64,000 nucleotides of DNA from Paracyclopina nana (Eukaryota; Arthropoda; Copepoda; Cyclopoida; Cyclopettidae), in the NCBI GenBank assembly GCA_019096065.1, contig JAGUCH010000004.1, positions 1,116,001 to 1,180,000 of the forward strand, given 5' to 3'. The position numbers were made by a program, and so were the translations under genes. Below are positions 1 through 8,690 of the stretch, in pieces (the stretch's first letter is position 1; each line of letters opens with the position of its first letter). Below the pieces are notes generated by a model. It worked only from the letters and a program-made list of their open reading frames with translations, did no database searches and was not told where the DNA came from.

Positions 1-355
1 ATTTCTTGGCCGTTTTGAGGATATCTCCCATCAAGGTGCCATGACCAGGACCGAGCTCAACCAACTGGAGAGGACGGACACTGCCCATTTTCCTCCATTC
101 GTGGATGATCCAAATGGCGATGCATTCGCCAAACATTTGGCTGATTTCCGGAGAAGTGATGAAATCCCCGGAGGATCCCAGAACATTTTCCTTCGTGGTG
201 TAGTATCCTTTGAAAGGGTTTGTGAGCACTTCTTGCATGAATTGAGCTATGCTCATCGGACCAGTCAACTTGATTTTGGCAGCCATTTCCCTTTCAAAAG
301 AGCCTTTGGCGTAGGTTGCACAACACCTCCGAGCGACTTGCTGAAGCAATCTCAT
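1..355 (-). CDS. NDUFAF7: NDUFAF7, mitochondrial complex I assembly arginine methyltransferase (5' part, runs off the window)
   Basis: The minus strand is open from an ATG at 353-355 to base 1 (118 codons). It begins [20 protein letters not shown], which reads as a short basic mitochondrial targeting peptide. It then shows [21 protein letters not shown], a [15 protein letters not shown] block and [18 protein letters not shown]. The last is the glycine-rich SAM-binding motif I of the family once called MidA/DUF185. Family knowledge: NDUFAF7 dimethylates an arginine of NDUFS2 in the matrix during complex I assembly. No intron is seen in this part; the C-terminal two thirds lie outside the window. 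The gene is head-to-tail with the membrane-protein gene at 567-2528, whose poly(A) signal lies about 30 bp upstream of this start codon. Confidence 0.9.
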   Translation of the reverse strand, partial: MRLLQQVARRCCATYAKGSFEREMAAKIKLTGPMSIAQFMQEVLTNPFKGYYTTKENVLGSSGDFITSPEISQMFGECIAIWIIHEWRKMGSVRPLQLVELGPGHGTLMGDILKTAKK

Positions 356-382
356 GTCGGTAACTTGAAAGAAAAGCAGACT

Positions 383-388
383 TTATTT
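383..388 (-). terminator. Poly(A) signal of the 567-2528 gene
   Basis: AATAAA on the minus strand, about 180 bp beyond the stop codon of the upstream membrane-protein gene and about 30 bp before the NDUFAF7 start. The two transcription units are therefore almost contiguous. Confidence 0.5.
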
Positions 389-566
389 GTGGGTGAACAA
401 TGTCACAGCCCCTTTTGAGAATTCTATCAAAAAGTCATTATAATAATAATAATAATGGTAAACAAACTGTAGGAAAAATTGTGTTTGATCTTTTCCCCTC
501 ACAGGAGTTTGTACAAAACTGATAAATTTGACGATGCTGCTGAGTATTGTATGGCAAAGCTTGTGA

Positions 567-2528
567 CTAGTTCTGCTGGAGATTCGTGGGATCCATGTAG
601 AGAGTTGTCGTGTTGACCATGTCCGTGTCATCGACGACCGTAGCATAGTTTTCAGGATCTTCGAGCTTTTCTTGCAGGTAGCTGATCATTTCGTCGTAGA
701 AACCAGTCTGAGTTGGAGGCTTGCCAACGGACATCTCAGGTAAATTGGCGCCCATCAAGGGCTCTTCTTCCTCATTGTTGATGCCCTTGCTCGCTTGCTT
801 GTCTGTGCTCATCACCTCAGCGTGGGATGTGTGCGCAAGGCTCTCGTAGTGTTGAGTGGGACTGGGGGAGTCTTCGAGCTCTATGGCTTCCTCCTCGATC
901 AGCTCCTTCAAAGTTTGCTGCTCCTCAATTTTGGTGAAGCTCCAGTCGTGACTGTGTCGGAATTTCCGCATCTGGATCGTGTACACGATCCACCGGAGGA
1001 GTGTCACGATGCCAACCACCAACGTTGATCCGAGGACGAAAATGAGCACGATCAGAAGAATGCCCTTGTTGGTGCTCACTTCGATCTGCTCACGGATGAC
1101 ATCCCAAGCGGACTCGATGGAGCAATCCAGACTTGAGTCAATCAAGGAGCACATCTTGTCCGAGTACAAAGCTATGTGGACACTGTCGGAGCTGTCAAAG
1201 CATCCTTGTGCAAAATTGGGAATCCTGCATAAGCTCGAGTTGAGGAGAAGCACCGCCCACTCTGAGGGGCTTTTCAGGTCCCTTTCACCTGTCACCACCA
1301 TGAGCCACTTGTCAAAGTCACACGCGCAATCTTTGCCTTGGAAGAAATTGCCGAGAGAGCTGTTGAGGCTCGCAGGAAAGTCGATCTTGAGCCCATTGCG
1401 GTTGGCATAATCAATCCGATTGTCGCTGAACTGAAACACTGAGCCGCGTGAGTTGGGCTCGGAGATGCCCAAGAGGGCCGAGTCCTCAAGGAACATGAAC
1501 GAGTTGGACTGCATGACAATGCTGTTCCACGTTCTGAAGGCGAACGACTTCCGCACCAGAGTCTTGAACACGCAGTCGCTGATGTGCACCTTTGCCACGT
1601 AATGGTTGAAGGCCTCGGTGCTGATGGCTGACAAGTTGGTGCGTGTCATGGTCAGCGTGGAGATGGCTGAAGAGACTGCATTTTCAGACATGCTCGTGAG
1701 GCTGCAGTTGACGAAGGCGAGATTTTGCACGAGCGCCTGCTCGGGGAAGGCCGAGGAATGAATGCGCTCAATCCTGCAGGATTCAAACGAGATGTTGTAG
1801 ACTGACACTCCGGAGAAGGCCGTGGACTCGACATCGCCGATGGAGCACCGAAGGAAGGAGATGACATTGGCGGAGGAGAAGGCCTCCATGGGCAAACTGG
1901 GCAGGCTGTCAATGTCCTCAAAGACAGCCTTGGCGAATGGCACTTCGATGTTGAGCGCAACGTTGGGCTTCAAGGAGGAAGGCTCCAGAATGAGCCTTTT
2001 GATGCGGCGTAGCTGGGCGCTGTTGATCACGTCAAAGGCCTGGCCTTGGAGATGAACGACGTTCGAGTCCTGGATGTGGAGCTCGAAGTTGCCGGACGTC
2101 GAGGACACGGCCCGACTCTTGACGGCCAAGTTCTCCACGTTCCTAAGGTCGAAATGAACGGTGCCATTGTTGACCAAAATGGTGGTGGACTTGGCACGGA
2201 ATTCCACCTCGCTGGCCCCGTCCACGGTCACTTTGAACACGAAGCTCTTGCTTTTCACCCGGATCGAGCCCCGCTCAAAGGCCACGCCTTTGGCAGCGCC
2301 CACGATGTGAATGCCACGCACAAAGGCCGGCAAGGAGACGATCTCGAGCTTTTCTTCGCCAGCGGCCGGCCAATTTTTGCATAACACGAGCTCCTTGGGG
2401 TGAAGCGAAGGGCCGGGGCTGCAGGCGCAAATGTCGCAGGCGTTGCCCTCGGTCACCTCCAGACCTTGGCTCACCAGGATCACGTTTGCCAGGCTCAAGA
2501 GAGCCTTGATGATCAGCGAGCTCCACAT
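567..2528 (-). CDS. Single-pass type I membrane protein with a degenerate leucine-rich / beta-helix-like ectodomain
   Basis: A 653-aa intronless reading frame. Seen directly: a hydrophobic N-terminal signal peptide (about residues 1-22), a Cys cluster around residues 31-50 (CDICAC...LCKNW), then about 400 residues of irregular 20-25-residue beta-type repeats with motifs such as AFSS..VISFLRCSIG.VES.AFSG. A Cys-containing cap follows (CACDFDKW, SLCRIPNFAQGC), one membrane segment at about 489-511 (ILLIVLIFVLGSTLVVGIV), and a 142-residue acidic cytoplasmic tail with tyrosine motifs (QHYESL, ENYATV). The architecture resembles uncharacterised arthropod leucine-rich-repeat-like receptors; I do not recognise a named orthologue. 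The start at 2528 is favoured by the signal peptide and a TATA box about 110 bp upstream. Several N-x-S/T sites fit a secreted ectodomain. Function unknown; adhesion or receptor role is inference only. Confidence 0.8.
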   Translation of the reverse strand: MWSSLIIKALLSLANVILVSQGLEVTEGNACDICACSPGPSLHPKELVLCKNWPAAGEEKLEIVSLPAFVRGIHIVGAAKGVAFERGSIRVKSKSFVFKVTVDGASEVEFRAKSTTILVNNGTVHFDLRNVENLAVKSRAVSSTSGNFELHIQDSNVVHLQGQAFDVINSAQLRRIKRLILEPSSLKPNVALNIEVPFAKAVFEDIDSLPSLPMEAFSSANVISFLRCSIGDVESTAFSGVSVYNISFESCRIERIHSSAFPEQALVQNLAFVNCSLTSMSENAVSSAISTLTMTRTNLSAISTEAFNHYVAKVHISDCVFKTLVRKSFAFRTWNSIVMQSNSFMFLEDSALLGISEPNSRGSVFQFSDNRIDYANRNGLKIDFPASLNSSLGNFFQGKDCACDFDKWLMVVTGERDLKSPSEWAVLLLNSSLCRIPNFAQGCFDSSDSVHIALYSDKMCSLIDSSLDCSIESAWDVIREQIEVSTNKGILLIVLIFVLGSTLVVGIVTLLRWIVYTIQMRKFRHSHDWSFTKIEEQQTLKELIEEEAIELEDSPSPTQHYESLAHTSHAEVMSTDKQASKGINNEEEEPLMGANLPEMSVGKPPTQTGFYDEMISYLQEKLEDPENYATVVDDTDMVNTTTLYMDPTNLQQN

Positions 2529-2635
2529 TTCGGCTCACCCGGGCATATTTTGATTATTTTCTGCGAGCTCCGTGCGCTGCAGCAATTTTCTGTTTTTCAC
2601 AACAACACACTAAAGCAGTAAAGTAAGGAAGTAGA

Positions 2636-2642
2636 TTATATA
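2636..2642 (-). promoter_or_regulatory. TATA box of the 567-2528 gene
   Basis: TATATAA on the minus strand, about 110 bp upstream of the ATG at 2528, leaving room for a start site near 2610 and a short 5' UTR. Position and match are good but there is no independent support. Confidence 0.45.
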
Positions 2643-4329
2643 GTGAGAGAAATCTGAGTAGTGAAGCGCTTAACATTTTGAGGCCAAAATGCCTGACTTA
2701 TGCGTGACAAATCAGTGTTCCATTCGAGCACATCTTCTCAAAATTCAAATTTAGACTACAATATGTGTGGTATCAGTTAATCATAATTGCCAATATTTCT
2801 TTTTATTCAATTTGAGCGAAAAATATCTTCAAGATTACAAGTTAGATCAAAATAGTCAAATCATGAAATTTTGTGGTTTAATTTAATGTATTGACTCGTG
2901 TGGGATGACCAGGAAAAAAGTTAGGCCCAAATCCACTAGATTACCGGTAGGCTAGAAGAGCGCACTCACACTCTCAGTTTATTAGCTACTTTACTACTAT
3001 AGCGCTTTGCAGCACACATAAAACTAGCATCGATCGCAAGCCGCTCCTGCTTTGGCAGCCAGATCCAATGAGCTCAGTTGCAATGAGCTGCAGAGAGCGG
3101 ACTACCGCTCAGTACTCACAAAACTTCTCCGTGGCGTAAAGGCACTTACTACTTAGTACTAAGTAGCTAAATTGGGCAGTGTTTCGCGTTGGCTCGTAGT
3201 ACTCACTACTCAGTTGGAAATAACCGAATTCGTCTATCAATATCAGTAGATAACATAACTAATTCATCATAATTAGTCCTATGAGCACTAATTTAATTGT
3301 AGTCATTTTTCATTTTGAGAGCATCTATGGGTACTTACTCAGTAATCACTTTTTTTGAAACTATCGCTTTAACTGTAACACCAAACTTTCCGAGTTTTTA
3401 ATCTGTGTATTCGTGAGCTGAAAATTTGTTAGACATACTTTATAAGGCCAAAATTAGGAAACTTTGACAGGCAATATCTGCCATACTTATTCGCTCAGAG
3501 CTGGGACATACAATTAAAAAACTCTAATTTCATGTATGATTTTCAAAAGTGACAAATTTTTTTCGCCACAAATTCTAAAAAACGTCGTAGGGGATACATG
3601 AATTGGGCGAGTTTCGACCGTTTTTGGATAGGTGGTAGGAAAAGTGGCACTTTTTGAAATGGTCTGAGAAATTGTGGTCGCAGAATTAAGTGGTCATTTT
3701 GGGCCATGTAGGTGGTCTGAAGCCAAAAAAATGCGTTGATAACTGTGTCTGCCCGAATAGTAACGCCTTAGCGTTAGACCTTAGTATTTAGTGGGGAATC
3801 TGAGGAGGGAATCACCGAATTTCTCTACCCTTAACCTAGTCCCTGGTTAAAGACGCTAGATGCGTGCATAAGTACTAGCCGCCAAAAAAACCAAGCATTT
3901 CAAAAAGTTCACCAATATACTCAAATGCTGCTTCATAAGTTTCCACTCACAAAAAATCTCACTGGATGAAGTGATTTGTTTCACCAAATATGTTAAACAT
4001 GAGCCTAAAAAAATTGCCTCGTTTGGCAAGACCGAAAAACGTAAAAAAAAATTCCATTTTCTGAAAAGCCATTGCTTTTGCACCTGATTTTGATTGGTCG
4101 GCATTCGGTCCAATAATGTCATGCCGCTCTTGCATCATCTTGGCGTCTTTATCCCTGGTTAAGAGCAATTTCCAAATGCATATCCCAAATTGTTCTGAGT
4201 TTATTTCTCTAGCAAAACCAGCATGTAGTAGTGAAAAATAGTAAGTAAACAAAGGGTAAAAAGTAGCATATGCCACTTCCTTTCCCAGTTACATTATTCC
4301 TCTAGTATCAGTCATGACGAATATCCTAC
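2643..4329. other. Intergenic DNA without a recognisable gene
   Basis: AT-rich sequence with short AGTACT-type repeats (about 3,110-3,220) and scattered GTGGTC words around 3,630-3,720. The minus-strand frames at 3,856-4,276 have no domain, signal or splice context that I recognise and are not called. Confidence 0.5.
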
Positions 4330-4576
4330 TGAACGGCCTCAATTTGTAGTCTTGAGCGGACACAACTTAGAGCCATGAAAAACAGTCTCAAATTGCAGTC
4401 TTGGACAGCCTCAATGTGCAACTATACCTTAGTTTGTCTTCAGCGGCCTCAATTGATAGTCTTGAGCAGCATCAATTTGTACTCTAGCGCATCTTCAATT
4501 TTTCAATTTGTACTCTTGCGCATCTTCAATTTGCCGTCTTGAGCCACCTCAATTTGTTTTTACCTCAGTTTGTGGC
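4330..4576. repeat. Minisatellite of ~25 bp, left part
   Basis: Degenerate tandem copies with consensus close to TAGTCTTGAGCGGCCTCAAT plus a few bases. The same repeat in the same orientation resumes at 6,891, so the array was split by the foldback element at 4,577-6,890. Confidence 0.75.
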
Positions 4577-6890
4577 CACACGCATGTGTCCAGCTCACGG
4601 AAATTACGATTTTTTTGAGCAGTGTTATTTTTCTTCAAAGCGGTCCGCGGCTCATCTACAAACAGCCAAGCCTTTCAGTGACTAATTGCCTGACGAAGTT
4701 GTGAAAATAGAAGATGCGTTATGATCCAGCGGTAGTCTGCGGCTCACATGTAGTCACACCACTGATTGTGTTTTGCGAGCATGTGTCTAACTAAAAATTA
4801 TTGCTCCTGGGAATGATTCGAGCACCATAGTCCACTGAATGTAGGATTCACACCATGATTAGTCTCATGTAAGAATTCTGAGGAAGTGTTACAACTAATG
4901 AATGTTTCACCCATCAATGTTTCACTAATGAAATGTCTCATAATGAAATGTCTCACCCATCAATGTTTCACTAATGAAATGTCTCATAATGAAATGTCTC
5001 ATCATGACAGGTCGCATCATGAATTCATAGCAAGTGTTTCCACAGAATGAATGTGTCACACCATGGTAATGTCTCATTGCAACACAATGTCCCATCACTC
5101 ATCATGTCTCACCCTTTGCTGTCACATCATGAAAGGTCGCATCATGAATTCTTAGCAAGTGTTTCCACAGAATGAATGTGTCACACCATGGCCAGGGCCA
5201 TCTCTATCGAGCAATCCTGACGGAAGAATTCTACTTCTGAATCACGAAACTATTGTAGTTATTTTGTCCTCCACTAGGGAGCGCTTCAGTTGTGCTAGTA
5301 CATAAAAAGAGCGCGAAATTCAAATTCAAGAACTGGATAAACCAGCGTGAGAGTGAGCGCTCACTCTCGCTCGCTTCACATGCCTGAAAGTGTTACCAGC
5401 CATTTTCCAAATTTAGCTCGCCACATAACAAATTATGGCTGTTTTTATGTGATCTTGGGGATAATGTTGAAACCATGCACTTTAACTCAAAGAAAATTCC
5501 ACAGATTTATATAGAAATTTTGTCTTGCACCCTACCATAGTACAGTCCGATGATGTGCTATAGTAAAGCTGCGCATAGAGCTCACCTTATACTATAGATC
5601 ATCTTGACCATGGCAATGTCTCATTGCAACACAATGTGCCCCCTTAAATTATAATTGGTAAATGTATCACCATGCTATCGATCTGTAAATCATTTTACTG
5701 AGTTGTAAGTTAATAAATGTTGCATCATTATTTATTTCAAGTGTTTCTTCAGAATAAGTGAGTCGCTGAATTGTTATGTCTCACCATACAATGATCTCTC
5801 CATGAATCATTTGAAATAGTACAAAGTCCCATCACTGATAATGTCTCGCCCTTTTCTGTCTCATCATGAAATGTCTCATCATGAAATGTCTCATCATGAA
5901 AGGTCGCATCATGAGACATTACCATGGTGTGACTCAGTCATTCTGCAGCAACACCTACAAAAAATTCATGGTGAGACAACTCTTAGTGAGACACTAATGG
6001 GTGAGACATTACAAGTGTTGTGACTTGCTACTAGGTGAAACATCATGTAGTGAAACAATACATTGATGAGACATTTGTTTATCAAAAATGAAAAAGGAAC
6101 ATAGAGATGCGATGAGACATTACCATGGTGTGTCTCAGTCATTCTTCAGTAACACCTACAAAAAATTCATGGTGAGACAACTCTTAGTGAGACACTAATG
6201 GGTGAGACATTACAAGTGTTGTGACTTGCTACTAGGTGAAACATCATGTAGTGAGACAATACATTGATGAGACATTTGTTTATCAAAAATGAAAAAGGAA
6301 CATAGAGATTCGATGAGACATATCCATGGTGTGACACAGTCATTCTGCAGTAAACTTGCAGAAGATCCATGGTGAGACACATCATAGTGAGACACTTATG
6401 GGTGAGACACTACTAGTTGTGCTACTTCTTGCTACTTTAAATGTGTTGTGGTGAGACTATGTAATGGTTTGGTAATGGTGAGACACTTGTTTATTTCAAG
6501 TAAAGAAGGTACATTGAGATACAATGAAACATTGCCATGCAGCAACACCCTCCCAAATGTACAAATAAGACATTTCCTATTGTCAGTGTGTCACAATGGT
6601 GTGAGACATCATCAAGATGAGACAAACGCATGGTGAAGCATGTAGGGGCTGATGATGAGACACCACCATTGTGAGACACATCTTAGTGTGTCATAATCAC
6701 CATCAACCTACACCCAAGTGGGACTCATTGATTGTAATGTAAAAGTAGCTTGTGATAAGCGATGTGGCATTTATTGGCCCACAATCATGATATGGAAGAA
6801 ACCAGTAACTCTTAATGAGCCGCAGACTACTGCTAAGCTATAACACATCGTCTTTTTTTATGATTTCCGTGAGCTGGACACATGCGTGTG
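4577..6890. mobile_element. Foldback-type element built from inverted minisatellite arrays (FB1)
   Basis: The left end begins CACACGCATGTGTCCAGCTC and the right end is its reverse complement; about 30 bp are nearly perfect. A second inverted block (TAGTCTGCGGCTCA at about 4,732 and its complement near 6,810) continues the arms. Inside, a minisatellite with core ATGTCTCA runs one way over about 4,880-5,910 and the other way (TGAGACAT) over about 5,910-6,720. No transposase is seen, so it would be non-autonomous. Both flanks are the same ~25-bp minisatellite, which makes the target duplication ambiguous. The architecture matches the Foldback class: long inverted ends made of tandem repeats. Confidence 0.65.
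5349..5368. repeat. 20-bp perfect palindrome
   Basis: GAGAGTGAGCGCTCACTCTC is fully self-complementary. It lies in a non-repetitive spacer (about 5,190-5,610) inserted within the left minisatellite arm of FB1. Confidence 0.8.
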
Positions 6891-7430
6891 ACCCAGTTTG
6901 TAGTCTTGAGCGGTATCAATTTGCAGCCTCAAGAGGCTTCAATGCGTATTCTTGAGCGGCTTTAATTTGTAGTCTTGAGCCACCTAAATCTGGTTCTACC
7001 TCAGTTTGTAGTCTTGAGAGGCCTCAATGTGCAGCTACCTCAGTTTATAGTCTCGAGTGGCCTCAATTTGTATTCTTGAGCGGCCTTATTTTTTGTAGTC
7101 TTGAGCAGCCTCTTAGTCTTGAACCACCTCAATTTGCTTCTACCTCAGTTTGTAGCCTTGAGTGGCTGCAATTTCCACTCTTGAACAGTCTCAGTTTACT
7201 GCTGCCTCAGTTTGTAATCTTGAGCGGCCTCAATTTGCAGCCACTGCAGTTTGTAGTCTTAAGCAGCCTCAATTTTGTTAACTTGAGCGGCCACAATTTG
7301 CAGCCTTAAGCAATCCGATTTTGCAGCTACCTCAGTTTGTAGTTTTTTGCGGCCTTTTTTTGCAGTCTTCAGCATTCAGCGGACACAATTTGCAGTCTTG
7401 AACGGCCTCCACTTTCAAAAATGTATGTAT

Positions 7431-7679
7431 TCATATCAGCAAAAACCCCATTGAACTGATTGAGCAGAGAATGATGTCGGGCTTGTATTCAACAAACATT
7501 TGAGAGATGGCAATGCTCAACTTTGGCCTCTCCTGGCAAACCAAAGCCCAAGGTTGGGCCAACTTGGTGCTTTTTGAGCCGAACTTGAAAAGGCTGGACC
7601 ATGCTGCATTCATCAAACGCAAGCTGTTGACTTGGTGAGCAATGATGGCTAACCTTGCATCATCAATTTGCCGCCTCAA
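7431..7679 (-). pseudogene. Truncated copy of the BTB gene 3' end
   Basis: The minus strand encodes about 80 residues matching the C-terminus of the BTB protein at 8,691-11,418 (IAHQVNSLRLMNAAWSSLFK, WALVCQERPKLSIA). It lacks the BTB domain and is framed on both sides by minisatellite DNA. It looks like a by-product of array expansion, not a gene. Confidence 0.8.
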
Positions 7680-8061
7680 TTTGCAGCTTCTGCATTTTGT
7701 AGTCTTGAGTGGCCTCTGTAAACTTGAGCGGCCTCATAATGTTAACATGAGCGGCCTCAATTAGCAGTGTTGGAAAGCCTCAATTTGCAGTCTTGAGCTG
7801 CCTCAATTTGCTGCTACAGCATTTTGTGGTCTTGAGGGGCCTCAACTGCTAATTGTAGTCTTGAGCAGCCTCAATTTTGTTAACTTGAGCGGCCACAATT
7901 TGCAGTCTTGAGCAGCCACAATTTGCAGCCTTAAGCAATCCGATTTTGCAGCTACCTCAGTTTGTAGTATTTTGCGGCCTTTTTTTTGCAGTCTTCAGCA
8001 TTCAGCGAACACAATTTGCAGTCTTGAACGGCCTCCATTTTCAAAAATGTATGTATTCATA

Positions 8062-8292
8062 TCAGCAAAACCCCCGTTGAACTGATTGAGCAGAGAATGA
8101 TTCAACAATCATTTGAAACATGGCAATGCTCAACTTTGGCCTCTCCTGGCAAACCAAAGCCCAAGATTGGGACAATTTGGTGCTTTTTGAGCCCAACTTG
8201 AAAAGGCTGGACCATGCTGCATTCATCAAACGCAAGCTGTTGACTTGGTGAGCAATGATGGCTAACCTTTCATCATCAATTTGCCGCCTCAA
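8062..8292 (-). pseudogene. Second truncated copy of the BTB gene 3' end
   Basis: Near duplicate of the fragment at 7,431-7,679 (IAHQVNSLRLMNAAWSSLFK, WALVCQERPKLSIA), shortened at its 3' end. It belongs to the same ~630-bp tandem duplication within the minisatellite. Confidence 0.8.
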
Positions 8293-8690
8293 TTTGCAGC
8301 TTCTGTATTTTGTAGTCTTGAGTGGCCTCTGTAAACTTGAGCGGCCTCATAATGTTAACATGAGCGGCCTCAATTAGCAGTGTTGGAAAGCCTCAATTTG
8401 CAGTCTTGAGCTGCCTCAATTTGCTGCTACAGCATTTTGTGGTCTTGAGGGGCCTCAACTGCTAATTGTAGTCTTGAGCAGCCTCAATTTGCAGTCTTGA
8501 GCAGCCTCAATTTGCAGTCTAGAGCAGCCTCAATTTGTAAACTTGAGCGATCTCAATTTGTAATCATGAGCGGCCCAATTTTGCAGCTACCTCAGTTTGT
8601 AGTCTTGTGCGGCCTTTATTTGCAGTCTTCAGCGGACTCAATTTGTTATTCTTGAGTAGTTGAGTGATCTGTTAAATTGCTCGATCATAT

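Larger units (their letters stand above)
6891..8680. repeat. Minisatellite of ~25 bp, right part, with an internal ~630-bp tandem duplication
   Basis: Copies of the GTCTTGAGCGGCCTCAATTT-type unit continue from the FB1 right end to about 10 bp from the stop codon of the BTB gene at 8,691. Within the array a higher-order block of about 630 bp is present twice (about 7,290-7,915 and 7,915-8,480). Each copy carries a fragment of the BTB gene's 3' end. Confidence 0.75.

Noticed and set aside
4880-6720. CRISPR-like regular repeats
   Set aside because: Units are degenerate, spacers are not unique, orientation reverses in the middle and the context is animal nuclear DNA.
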